64,000 nt of DNA, taken from positions 1 to 64,000 of the forward strand of contig HF994935.1 in the NCBI GenBank assembly GCA_000434295.1, written 5' to 3'. The notes beneath the pieces were generated by a model. The model saw nothing but the letters and a program-made list of their open reading frames with translations, was not told the origin of the DNA and did no database searches. Both the position numbers and the translations under genes were made by a program. Positions 42,578 through 51,146 of the stretch are shown one piece after another; position 1 is the first letter of the stretch; each line of letters begins with the position of its first letter. This DNA is from Acetobacter sp. CAG:977. GTDB lineage: Bacteria; Pseudomonadota; Alphaproteobacteria; CAAGCB01; CAG-977.

Positions 42578-43609
42578 ATGGTAAAAGTAGCCTATTTCAA
42601 TGTTGATTCGATCACGAAAGCTTATTACGAAAAAAATCCGCTGAAGTCGGATGCCAAAACGGTTTTTTTTGAAAAAAGCCCTGATGCGTTGACGCCCGAA
42701 GAACTTGAAAAAGTCAAAGATGCGGAAGTCATTTCCGTTTTCGTGTCGGCGATTGACGTCGGGGAAAAGGTTTTGTCGCAGTTCCCGAAATTGAAGCTGA
42801 TTGCAGTTCGTTCAACGGGCTACAACAACGTTGATATGGATTATTGCCGTTCTCACGGTATCGAGCTGGTGAACGTTCCCGGATACGGAGATTCGACGGT
42901 GGCGGAATACGCCTTTGGTCTTTTGCTGATTATTTCGCGCAAGATTAACCGAGCTTTCCATGACATAAAGAAAGGCGACGTTCGTACGGCGGATTATCTG
43001 GGCTTTGATTTAAAAGGGCGTACGATCGGTATTGTCGGAACGGGTGCCATCGGACGGTATATGATTCGTTTGGCAAAAGGCTTTGAAATGAATGTTTTGG
43101 CATACGATTTGTATCCGAACGAACAGACGGCTAAGGACATGGGCTTTACGTACGTTTCGATGGACGAACTGTTGGGCAAATCGGACATTGTGTCTTTGCA
43201 CTGCCCGATGACCAAAGAAAACTATCACTTGCTGGATAAAGAAGCGTTCAAGAAAATGAAAGACGGCGCCATCGTGATTAATACGGCACGCGGCGAACTG
43301 ATTGATACGGAAGAATTGTACAAAGCATTGAATTCCGGAAAATTGGGCGGCGCCGGACTGGACGTGATGGAATACGAAACGTCGGTCATTCACGATGATT
43401 TGTTTTTGGCTTCCGCAAAGGCTCAAGGGGCTGATTCCCTGTTGCGTTCTTTAATCAATCACCGTTTGATGCAACTGCCGAACGTTGTCGTAACGCCGCA
43501 TGTCGCTTTTAATTCGATTGATGCGGTTCACCGCATTTTGAAAACGGCGAACGATAACATAGATTCGTTCTTGTCGGGAAAAGTCGTCAATTCCGTTTTG
43601 AAAAAATAA
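42578..43609 (+). CDS. D-2-hydroxyacid dehydrogenase, D-lactate type
   Basis: This 343-residue NAD-dependent enzyme has the Rossmann motif GIVGTGAIGRYMIRLAKGF, the substrate loop RSTGYNNVDMDYCRSHGI, the Arg in NTARGELIDTEELY, a Glu in GLDVMEYE and the His at VTPHVAFNS. The layout fits fermentative D-lactate dehydrogenase (LdhA) better than glycerate or phosphoglycerate dehydrogenases. It would reduce pyruvate to D-lactate. GGAGG precedes the ATG, and a bidirectional terminator follows. Confidence 0.87.
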   Translation: MVKVAYFNVDSITKAYYEKNPLKSDAKTVFFEKSPDALTPEELEKVKDAEVISVFVSAIDVGEKVLSQFPKLKLIAVRSTGYNNVDMDYCRSHGIELVNVPGYGDSTVAEYAFGLLLIISRKINRAFHDIKKGDVRTADYLGFDLKGRTIGIVGTGAIGRYMIRLAKGFEMNVLAYDLYPNEQTAKDMGFTYVSMDELLGKSDIVSLHCPMTKENYHLLDKEAFKKMKDGAIVINTARGELIDTEELYKALNSGKLGGAGLDVMEYETSVIHDDLFLASAKAQGADSLLRSLINHRLMQLPNVVVTPHVAFNSIDAVHRILKTANDNIDSFLSGKVVNSVLKK

Positions 43610-43624
43610 AGACGGATAAGCGGG

Positions 43625-43655
43625 AAACGCCCTTCGTAAAGAAGGGCGTTTTTTT
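43625..43655. terminator. Bidirectional terminator
   Basis: AAACGCCCTTC pairs with GAAGGGCGTTT around a 5-nt loop, with T runs on the plus strand and A-rich sequence on the other side. It ends the dehydrogenase transcript and abuts the stop of the convergent marR gene. Confidence 0.88.
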
Positions 43656-43992
43656 ATGGTTTTTGTTTGGCGATGATGTCTGCCAGTTCGCTGACGTATT
43701 CAGCGCCGCTTAAGGTGCGTGACAGGTTGACGCTTCTTCTGTCGTTTTCGTCGGTTTGTCGTTTTAACAATCCCAGAACGCTCAATTTATCAATGGCGCG
43801 GGAAACGGCGGGCTTGGAAATGTTAAGCTCGGACGCCAACGCGCGAACGGTATGAGGCGGCGGCGTTAAATAAACGCAAAGCAAAAGAGCGGTTTGGCGA
43901 ACCGTCAAATCGGAAGCTCCGTCGTTTTTGCGTACGATTTCCAACAAAGTTCTGCGAAATACATCCAGTTCTTTAAAAGATTCGGGTTTCAT
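43654..43992 (-). CDS. MarR-family transcriptional regulator
   Basis: The 112-residue form starts at 43992 (MKPESFKELD) with AGG eight bases upstream, two bases after the pmbA stop; the frame extends further upstream but inside pmbA. It has the winged-helix pattern LTVRQTALLLCVYL, then ALASELNISKPAVSRAIDKL and the wing LLKRQTDENDRRSVNLSRT. It is shorter than typical MarR proteins (about 140). Target genes are unknown. Confidence 0.85.
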   Translation of the reverse strand: MKPESFKELDVFRRTLLEIVRKNDGASDLTVRQTALLLCVYLTPPPHTVRALASELNISKPAVSRAIDKLSVLGLLKRQTDENDRRSVNLSRTLSGAEYVSELADIIAKQKP

Positions 43993-43993
43993 T

Positions 43994-45340
43994 TTATTTA
44001 CCTGCGACGGACATTTTATTGAAACGTAAAGTCGGAGCGTTAAAAGCATATTTAATTTCCAAATCGTCTGCGGCGATCAGGTTTTTAAACATATCTTTCA
44101 GGTTTCCGGCGACGGTTATTTCGTGGACGGGGGAGGTTATTTTTCCGTTTTCGATCAGGAAACCCGATGCGCCGCGGCTGTAGTCGCCCGTGATAAGATT
44201 GACGCCTTGTCCGAACAGGTTAGTGATATAGACGCCTTTTTTAATATCTGCGATGATGTCTGCGGGCGAACCGTTTCCGCCGTACAGCGTCAGGTTTGAC
44301 AGGCTGGGATGGGGAATACCGCCCAATCCGCGCGCTCCGTTTCCCGTCGGTTTCATGTTCAGCTGTCGTGCCGATCGTAAATCCAAAACCCATTTTGTTA
44401 AAACGCCGTTGTCAACGAAAGCCTGTTTTTGCGTCGGCAATCCTTCCGCATCAAACGAGCGGGAGTTTAAACCTCTTTTGCGCAAAGGCTCTTCAATGAC
44501 GGAAATATTTTCGGGAAAGATTTTTTGATGAAGGGCGTCGTTTAAGAAAGAAGTTCCTCTGGCGACGGCGGCGCCGTTGACGGCTGCCGCGAAATGACCG
44601 AGGATGCCTTTTGCCAGTCTTGGTTCAAGGACGACGGGCATTTCATCGGAATTGATTTTTCCTGCGCCCAGTTTTCCGACGGTTCGTTCGGCGGCTTTAA
44701 CGCCGATTGTCGAAGGCTTTTCAAGGTCAGAGGCATGAACGGCGGAAGAATATTCGTAATCCGTTTCTTTATTTTTATTTGCGTCTTCGGCGATCAGGGA
44801 AACGCTGATGGAAGAAGCGGACAGGCGGAATGTTTTTGAAAAGCCTGTTGTGGAAAGCATGGTAATTTCGGTTTTATTGTACGAAGCCGAAGCGCCGTCC
44901 GAATTGGATATGCCGCGGAATTCCAATCCGGCGGCTTCGGCTTTCATGGCGGTTTCCAGCAATTTTTCGGTGGACGGAACGTTTGGATCGAACAAATCCA
45001 AATCGGGGAATTCCGTTGCCAGCATATCGGGGTCTGCCAGTCCGGCAAAAGCGTCTTCGGGGATGGATTTTGCCATTTTGACGGCGCGTTCCGCCAGTTC
45101 CGAGAGGAATTTTTTATCAAGGACGGAAGACGACACGACGGCTTGTCTTTTGCCGCAAAAAACGCGCAAATCGACGCCCGATGTTCCGGCGTATTCCAGA
45201 GATTCGGTTTTTTGCAGCCTGCATTCGGCGCACACGTTCAAATTATCCGCGGCGAAGGATTCGGCGGCATCTGCCCCGCAAGCTTTTGCGTGTTCGATCA
45301 GAAAGGCGGCGGCATCGGCCAAAGTCAAATTTTCGGGCAT
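43994..45340 (-). CDS. pmbA: Metalloprotease-related protein PmbA/TldE
   Basis: This 448-residue protein is the TldE/PmbA partner of the TldD-TldE protease. It has EYAGTSGVDLRVFCGKRQAV, the central GISNSDGASASYNKTE and the C-terminal GVNLITGDYSRGASGFLIEN followed by HEITVAGNLKDMF. TldE lacks the catalytic HExxxH, which is in TldD, and no tldD is in this window. The complex degrades unfolded peptides and matures some modified peptides. It lies between a membrane protein gene and marR. Confidence 0.93.
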   Translation of the reverse strand: MPENLTLADAAAFLIEHAKACGADAAESFAADNLNVCAECRLQKTESLEYAGTSGVDLRVFCGKRQAVVSSSVLDKKFLSELAERAVKMAKSIPEDAFAGLADPDMLATEFPDLDLFDPNVPSTEKLLETAMKAEAAGLEFRGISNSDGASASYNKTEITMLSTTGFSKTFRLSASSISVSLIAEDANKNKETDYEYSSAVHASDLEKPSTIGVKAAERTVGKLGAGKINSDEMPVVLEPRLAKGILGHFAAAVNGAAVARGTSFLNDALHQKIFPENISVIEEPLRKRGLNSRSFDAEGLPTQKQAFVDNGVLTKWVLDLRSARQLNMKPTGNGARGLGGIPHPSLSNLTLYGGNGSPADIIADIKKGVYITNLFGQGVNLITGDYSRGASGFLIENGKITSPVHEITVAGNLKDMFKNLIAADDLEIKYAFNAPTLRFNKMSVAGK

Positions 45341-45345
45341 CTTTT

Positions 45346-46110
45346 TTATTTCCTTATGGAAGAAACGGCGATAAAAGGCGTTTTATTGAGGTTTCCGATT
45401 TCGCTGATTATCAGATTTCCGTTAAAACGCGCGGCATAGGGGTCGTATCCCGCCAAAATCATGCGATTGTTTTGCACGGCGGCCAAAGCATAGGTTTCCG
45501 CATTGATTTTAGTGACAAGTTTGTCTTCGATTTTAGCGGTTCCGATTCCGCAATAAAAGGCGGTTACGATCAGGGTGACGATAAAGCCTGCGGTGACGAA
45601 CATATGGGCAAGGGGACTTTTTCCCGCTTTGAAATGCGGGATGAAGACCAAAGTATAAAGGATGATGACGTAAAGGGATTCGAACAAGAAATCTCCGCCG
45701 CGAGCCAGATGCATCATCAAAATGGCGAGATAGACGGCGACTCCGAGCGTGGCAAGGATGGAAAAGAAATAGCTGAGCCTTCTGCTGCGCCCGAGCGGCG
45801 TATTGGCTTGGGCGATTCCCAAAGACAGCTGCAACACGAAAGCGGACAATGCCGCAATGGTCAAAGCCGCAGAATTAAAGAACAGCAAAGACATTCTGGG
45901 TTCCATCAGAAACAGCGGAACGCGGTATTCCATGAATTTTCCCGCCTGATACGTAAAGGACAGCAGGAAAGTAAAGCACAGGATATAAATTAATGCGGAC
46001 AAGACGATGGCAGGAGTGCCGAACGATGTTTCGTTTTCGTTTTTTTCGTCATCGTCGAAGGTAATTTTATCTTTGTCTGCGGAGCTGTTTTTGCCTGAAA
46101 AGAAAGCCAT
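45346..46110 (-). CDS. Polytopic membrane protein of unknown function
   Basis: This 254-residue protein has a charged cytoplasmic N-terminus and five or six membrane helices (about 35-57, 75-100, 112-135, 140-157, 168-190). A C-terminal soluble part of about 60 residues contains LVTKINAETYALAAVQNNRM and ends IAVSSIRK. I do not recognise the family. It lies five bases before pmbA in the same direction. It is divergent from the HD-GYP gene. Confidence 0.75.
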   Translation of the reverse strand: MAFFSGKNSSADKDKITFDDDEKNENETSFGTPAIVLSALIYILCFTFLLSFTYQAGKFMEYRVPLFLMEPRMSLLFFNSAALTIAALSAFVLQLSLGIAQANTPLGRSRRLSYFFSILATLGVAVYLAILMMHLARGGDFLFESLYVIILYTLVFIPHFKAGKSPLAHMFVTAGFIVTLIVTAFYCGIGTAKIEDKLVTKINAETYALAAVQNNRMILAGYDPYAARFNGNLIISEIGNLNKTPFIAVSSIRK

Positions 46111-46299
46111 GATTTCATCCTTTGGTTTTTTTTAAAGCGTGATTTTCATTATAAGCTTTAAAATCTTTCGGGTCTGTTAATTTTGGAAAGGGAAGGGAAT
46201 TTTACAAATTTGTAATATAAATCAGCCAGATAGCTTTTGACTCGGTAGATGTGAAATGTGATAATTTAATAAAGTGCCTTGAATAATAGGGAAAAGCGT

Positions 46300-48039
46300 A
46301 TGGAAACGGTCGGCGACAGTCAAACGGTTTCTCTGTCGGCAGAGGAACTCCACAGGCTTTTTGAATTGGGGATATCCTTGTCTTCGGAACAGGACTTGGA
46401 TGTTTTGTTGGACAATGTGCTGACTGCGGCGAAAGAACTGTGCAATGCCGAAGGCGGTACCCTTTATTTGATGGACAGGACTCAAAATCAGCTGACGTTT
46501 TCGATTATTCAAAATGATAAATTGAATATCAAGATGGGCGGGACATCCGAAAAAAAGGATATTCCTTTTCCGCCGCTTTATTTGTACGATCCCGAAACGC
46601 AAGAACCCAATTTTTCCAACATTGCGACGTATGCGGCGTTGACGGGCGAAGTCGTTAACGTCCCCGACGCGTATGATACCGATCGCTTTGATTTTTCCGG
46701 AACGCAAAAATTCGACAGCAAAACGGGATTTCATTCGAAATCGTTTTTGACGGTGCCGCTTAAGACGCGATCGGGACAGGTCGTTGCGGTGCTTCAGCTG
46801 ATTAATGCTCGGACGAATATGGGCGAGACGATAGATTTTTCCAAGCCTGTTCAACAGGTTGTCGAAGCTTTGGGGTCTCATGCCGCGGTGGCGATAGACA
46901 ACCAAATGCTTATAGAATCGCAAAAGAACGTTTTGGAAGCGTTTTTAGAGGTTATTGCCCGGGCGATTGACGACAAATCGCCGTATACGGGTATGCATTG
47001 CCAACGCGTTCCCGTGATTGCCCGAATGCTTGCGATGGCGGCGGTTATGGCGACCGACGGTCCGTTCAAAGATTTTGAAATGAGCGAAGACGAATGGTAC
47101 GCGTTCCATTTGGCATCTTGGTTGCACGATTGCGGAAAAGTAACGACGCCCGAATATGTTTTGGACAAGGCGACGAAACTGGAAACCATATCGAACCGCA
47201 TCCACGAAATTCGGGCGCGTTTTGAAATATTGCGCCGCGACGCGCATATCGAATACTTAAAGAAACGACTGGCGCGCACGGCGCCTCAGGAAGAGCTGTT
47301 GAAAGAGTTTTCGGCAAAGGTCGCAAAGCTGGAAGACGATTTTGCTTTTCTGGCGGCATCGAACGTCGGGGACAAGCCTTTGTCGGACGAGGATATCGCT
47401 CGCGTTAAAAAGATAGCTCAACGGACGTACTACCGCCATTTTGACAAGACTTTGGGGCTTTCATGGGATGAACAGAACCGCATAAAGGACAATCCGCCGC
47501 CCAAAACGAATCCCAAAGAACCGTTGTTGGAAGATCGCCCGGATCATATTTTCGGCGGCTATAATCGCGGCGAAGTTTATAACCTGTCGATTCGACGCGG
47601 CACGCTGACGCCCGAGGAAAGCAAAAAGATTAACAGCCACATCGACATGACGATAGAAATGTTACAGGCGATTCCGTTCCCCTCGAACATCAATCAGGTG
47701 GCGGAATATGCCGGCGGACACCACGAACATATGGACGGCACGGGATTCCCGAAGGGGCTGAAGCGCGAAGAAATGTCGATTCCCGCCCGAATTATGGGGA
47801 TAGCCGACGTATTTGAAGCGTTGACGTCCAGCGACCGCCCGTATAAGAAAATCAAGACGTTGTCCGAAACGATCGGAATTATGTCCAAGATGGCGACAAG
47901 CGGGCATTTGGATCCTGATTTGTTCAATTTATTTTTAACGTCCGGCGTTTATAAAGAATATGCCGAACAGTACATGAAACCCGAACAGATAGACGAAGTT
48001 GACATTTCGGAATATCTGCCGTCCGATGTCAAAGGGTAA
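46300..48039 (+). CDS. GAF domain and HD-GYP cyclic-di-GMP phosphodiesterase
   Basis: The 579-residue form starts at 46300 with AGGGA seven bases upstream. Residues about 15-200 are a GAF sensory domain (SSEQDLDVLLDNVLTAAKEL, GGTLYLMDRTQNQLTFSI). A C-terminal HD-GYP domain follows: SPYTGMHCQRVPVIA, the HD pair in ASWLHDCGKVTTPEYVLDKA (about 270) and HHEHMDGTGFPKGL (about 473). The GYP signature reads GFP. About 150 residues separate HD and HHE, longer than usual. It likely degrades cyclic-di-GMP and could affect motility. rsmE follows after six bases. Confidence 0.9.
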   Translation: METVGDSQTVSLSAEELHRLFELGISLSSEQDLDVLLDNVLTAAKELCNAEGGTLYLMDRTQNQLTFSIIQNDKLNIKMGGTSEKKDIPFPPLYLYDPETQEPNFSNIATYAALTGEVVNVPDAYDTDRFDFSGTQKFDSKTGFHSKSFLTVPLKTRSGQVVAVLQLINARTNMGETIDFSKPVQQVVEALGSHAAVAIDNQMLIESQKNVLEAFLEVIARAIDDKSPYTGMHCQRVPVIARMLAMAAVMATDGPFKDFEMSEDEWYAFHLASWLHDCGKVTTPEYVLDKATKLETISNRIHEIRARFEILRRDAHIEYLKKRLARTAPQEELLKEFSAKVAKLEDDFAFLAASNVGDKPLSDEDIARVKKIAQRTYYRHFDKTLGLSWDEQNRIKDNPPPKTNPKEPLLEDRPDHIFGGYNRGEVYNLSIRRGTLTPEESKKINSHIDMTIEMLQAIPFPSNINQVAEYAGGHHEHMDGTGFPKGLKREEMSIPARIMGIADVFEALTSSDRPYKKIKTLSETIGIMSKMATSGHLDPDLFNLFLTSGVYKEYAEQYMKPEQIDEVDISEYLPSDVKG

Positions 48040-48045
48040 AGTTTT

Positions 48046-48753
48046 ATGCAAATCCGCTTATATGTTACTCAGCCGCTTTCCGAGGGGGCAGAGGTTTTTA
48101 TTTCCGAATCTCAGGCTCATTATTTGCGCTCTGTTTTGCGTGAAAAAACGGGCAGCGAAGTTTTCCTGTTTAACGGCAGGGACGGCGAATTTTCCGGTAA
48201 AATAACGGTTTTGGACAAGAAAAAAGCCGTTGCGGGAAACCTGACGCGAACAAAGCTTCAGCCGCCCCGCGGCGATTTGCGCCTTTATTTCGCACCGCTG
48301 AAACGCGATTGCACGGACATGGTTGTTGAAAAAGCGACGGAACTCGGGGCAACCCTTATTTGTCCGGTCATTACGGAATATACGACGGCGTCAAGGGTGA
48401 ATACGGATCGGTTGAAAAGCATCGCGATTGAGGCGTGCGAACAATGCCGCCGCTTGGACGTGCCCGAGATTTCGGATCCCGTTTCCTTAAAAGAATTGCT
48501 GAACGAACAGGGCGAGGAAAAACCGGTTCTGATTCATTTGGATGAAAGCGGGGCGGGCAAGCCGCCTTCCAAAGTGATTGATCCGTCACGTTCTGCGGCT
48601 TTTTTGGTCGGTCCCGAAGGCGGCTTTTCGGTTGCGGAACGACGGTTGATTTCTGAAACAAAAAACACGGTTTCTTTGGATTTGGGGGAAAGGATTTTAC
48701 GTGCGGAAACGGCGGCTTTGGCTGTTTTGGCGCTTTATTCCTGCTTTAAGTAA
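48046..48753 (+). CDS. rsmE: 16S rRNA m3U1498 methyltransferase RsmE
   Basis: This 235-residue SPOUT methyltransferase has an N-terminal PUA-like domain (EAQAHYLRSVLR-type stretch, here SQAHYLRSVLREKTGSEVFL) and the knotted catalytic domain with AFLVGPEGGFSVAERRLI and LDLGERILRAETAALAVLAL. It methylates U1498 of 16S rRNA. It lies between the HD-GYP gene and the spermidine synthase-like gene in one unit. Confidence 0.95.
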   Translation: MQIRLYVTQPLSEGAEVFISESQAHYLRSVLREKTGSEVFLFNGRDGEFSGKITVLDKKKAVAGNLTRTKLQPPRGDLRLYFAPLKRDCTDMVVEKATELGATLICPVITEYTTASRVNTDRLKSIAIEACEQCRRLDVPEISDPVSLKELLNEQGEEKPVLIHLDESGAGKPPSKVIDPSRSAAFLVGPEGGFSVAERRLISETKNTVSLDLGERILRAETAALAVLALYSCFK

Positions 48754-48765
48754 AGGCTCGGATTA

Positions 48766-50160
48766 ATGAGATTTAAGTTCAGATTTTTATTGCTGTTTTT
48801 GATTTTTACCGTCGGTTTTTCGGGATTGTCTTTGGAACTGATTGTGTTGCGCCAGCTCAGCAATTTCGTGGGCAGCGGCACGATTCCGACTTCCATCGTC
48901 ATCGGCGTCGTTTTGGCGTTCATGTCCGTCGGGTACTATCGGGGGTCTGTTTTGAAAACGGCGGACGTTTCGCTCAGACAAATGATTTCCAGAGATTTCT
49001 TTTTAATCGCCGTCATGGTGCTGTTAAGCGGCAGTTACCTGTTCGTAACGATTTATTTCGAACTTATGAAATCGGCGGGCATTACGTCTCATATTGCTCA
49101 GACGTTTATTTATTCTTTGCTGTTTTTGTCATTGTCTTCTTATTTGTTCGGCAAAATCACGTCGGTTGTCAGCCGTTATTTGCATCATTCGGATAAAAAT
49201 TATACGGGGCGCGTGATGGCGGTCGATACCGTCGGTTCCGTGTTGGGGTCTTTGCTGACGACGTTGGTGCTGATGCCGTTTATCGGCGTCAATCATACTT
49301 TGATGTTGGTCGTTTTGTTGACTTTGGCGGCGTCAACGGTGTTTTTTAAGCCGAATTTCATTCCTCGTGCGGGCTATTTTTCGGCGCTGGCGGTTGTCTT
49401 TGCTTTTACCGTTGCCGCCAATTCCGACAAAATGCTGTTTGATACGCTGGATGTCGTCGAAAACAATGCCGTTTCGACGATTTCTTTGATCAAAGGTGAT
49501 GAAGGCAAATCTTTAATTCTCAGCGTGAACGGAAGCGCGTCTTCCAAAATATCCGAAGACAAAGACCTGATGTTTGCTTATGTGCGCTATATCGAGGAGA
49601 ATTTTATCGCCAATCTGCCAAAGTCGGAAAAGAAAAAGGTTTTGGTCTTGGGCGCGGGCGGCTTTACGATGGGCTTGAACGACACGTTTCATGATTATAC
49701 GTATATCGACGTGGACAAGAGCCTGTTAGAGGTTTCCGAACGCGATTTTTTGAAAAAGAAACTGGAACCCAACAAAAAATTCATAGTTCAGGATGCCAAC
49801 CAGTTTTTAAAAGAACCGCCCGAAAAATACGATTTGATTATTTTGGATACTTATTCTTCGCGTTATCAAATTCCCATCACTTTGATTACGGAAGAATATT
49901 TTACGCGCGTCAGGAACGCTTTGAACAAAGGCGGAATAGCCGTTATGAACATTATTGCCCATCCGGCGTTCAAGGACGACTTCAGCAAGAACATCGACAA
50001 CACGTTGCGCAAGGTATTTCCGAAAAATCTGTCCCGTCACGTCATCGGATCGTTCAGTCCTTATCAGGAAAACCCGCAGAATATCGCGTACGTATTTTAC
50101 AACGTTCCCGAAACGAACGAAATTTATACGGTTAACAGGAACCGGTCGTTTTACGATTAG
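48766..50160 (+). CDS. Membrane-fused spermidine synthase-like protein
   Basis: This 464-residue protein has six or seven membrane helices in residues 5-215, beginning FLLLFLIFTVGFSGLSLELI, the usual opening of membrane-fused spermidine synthases. The soluble C-terminal part has the nucleotide-binding motif VLVLGAGGFTMGL (about 290), the acidic YIDVDKSLLEVS and LIILDTYSSRYQIP. Such proteins transfer aminopropyl groups or related moieties, but the acceptor here cannot be told. It ends just before convergent lipoprotein genes. Confidence 0.85.
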   Translation: MRFKFRFLLLFLIFTVGFSGLSLELIVLRQLSNFVGSGTIPTSIVIGVVLAFMSVGYYRGSVLKTADVSLRQMISRDFFLIAVMVLLSGSYLFVTIYFELMKSAGITSHIAQTFIYSLLFLSLSSYLFGKITSVVSRYLHHSDKNYTGRVMAVDTVGSVLGSLLTTLVLMPFIGVNHTLMLVVLLTLAASTVFFKPNFIPRAGYFSALAVVFAFTVAANSDKMLFDTLDVVENNAVSTISLIKGDEGKSLILSVNGSASSKISEDKDLMFAYVRYIEENFIANLPKSEKKKVLVLGAGGFTMGLNDTFHDYTYIDVDKSLLEVSERDFLKKKLEPNKKFIVQDANQFLKEPPEKYDLIILDTYSSRYQIPITLITEEYFTRVRNALNKGGIAVMNIIAHPAFKDDFSKNIDNTLRKVFPKNLSRHVIGSFSPYQENPQNIAYVFYNVPETNEIYTVNRNRSFYD

Positions 50161-50171
50161 GGCTGTTTTTC

Positions 50172-50543
50172 TTAGAATATTTTTTGAGGCGGGAAATCGC
50201 CCGTGTCGGACAAGGCTTCGTATGTTTCGACGTTACCGAATTTGTCAAAGGTGACATAGAGGTAATTTGCCGTATATTTATTGGGATCGAACAGCAATCC
50301 GATTAACGGGATATATGATGCCGGATTGTTATAAACGGCGATATAATTGTATTCATAGACGTTTTTTCCGTCGCGTTCGAAAGACGAGGCGGGCATTCCG
50401 AACATACTTTCGATGCTTTGTTTATTAAGGCCGTAATAGCTCATATTTTCGCGGACGGTATCGATATTTCTAATGCTTTCCGATCCCACGGCGATGCAGG
50501 AGGAAAGCAAAATTGAACAAAGAAAGACGGAAATTTTTTTCAT
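50172..50543 (-). CDS. Small lipoprotein, BamE/SmpA-like fold
   Basis: This 123-residue protein has a lipobox LSSC with Cys at residue 16. The mature part carries a SmpA/OmlA-like pattern (NKQSIESMFGMPASS, a following beta region YEYNYIAVYNNP and YLYVTFDKFGNVETYEA). It is probably anchored in the outer membrane. The start overlaps the stop of the preceding lipoprotein gene by four bases. It could assist envelope assembly, but equally be an unrelated lipoprotein. Confidence 0.78.
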   Translation of the reverse strand: MKKISVFLCSILLSSCIAVGSESIRNIDTVRENMSYYGLNKQSIESMFGMPASSFERDGKNVYEYNYIAVYNNPASYIPLIGLLFDPNKYTANYLYVTFDKFGNVETYEALSDTGDFPPQKIF

Positions 50544-51145
50544 CGGCTGTATCCCGCATCAAGATTTTTGCGCCAATCGATCAGTTTTGAAACGGGTTCT
50601 TTTCCCGTATGGAATTCGACCAGCCTTAAGAAATTCGGCGGCAAAGAATCGATTCCGTTCAACAAAAAAGTATGAGATCTGACGCTTTGTGTCGAAGGAC
50701 CGAAAGAGTTGTATTCTTTTTTGCCCAAAACGACGTGCGTTTTAATATGCCCCAGATAAGCGACATCGCCTTCTTTGACGGAAAAGGACGCTTTATAACG
50801 CGGGGTCAGATCCGCGACGGAATGGGTCAAGCCCATAGACCCTTCAATCACAAAGCTGATCATCTCGTAATCGCCTTGAGGAATCATCAGGACTTCGCGT
50901 CCGGTCGTTTCGACGAAGAAGAGGTCTCCGTTCTTTTTGTTTCTGAAGGTCAACTTATTGACCATGGGGTCTTTTGCGGGCAAATCGTTGGTTGCTTCAA
51001 TGATGACGGCGGCTTTTTTCCCTTGGGCAAAGACGGCGGGATTAAAGGTTGTTTCGACGTATTTCAGCATTTCGGGGCTGGGCGCGGCGGGCACATAGCA
51101 CGCCGACGTAAAAGCCGTCAAAAGGAAAAGCAATAAGCGTTTCAT
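50540..51145 (-). CDS. Lipoprotein of unknown function
   Basis: This 201-residue protein has a signal peptide with lipobox TSAC, Cys at residue 16. The mature part is beta-rich, with AAVIIEATNDLPAKDP, LMIPQGDYEMISFVIEGSMG and YKASFSVKEGDVAYLGHIK, a pattern seen in surface-exposed DUF2846-like lipoproteins, weakly. It begins one base after the xdhD stop, which suggests cotranscription with the molybdenum enzyme genes. Confidence 0.75.
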   Translation of the reverse strand: MKRLLLFLLTAFTSACYVPAAPSPEMLKYVETTFNPAVFAQGKKAAVIIEATNDLPAKDPMVNKLTFRNKKNGDLFFVETTGREVLMIPQGDYEMISFVIEGSMGLTHSVADLTPRYKASFSVKEGDVAYLGHIKTHVVLGKKEYNSFGPSTQSVRSHTFLLNGIDSLPPNFLRLVEFHTGKEPVSKLIDWRKNLDAGYSR

Positions 51146-51146
51146 T

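Noticed and set aside
43667..43855. Short plus-strand frame opposite marR
   Set aside because: It is antisense to a clear winged-helix gene.
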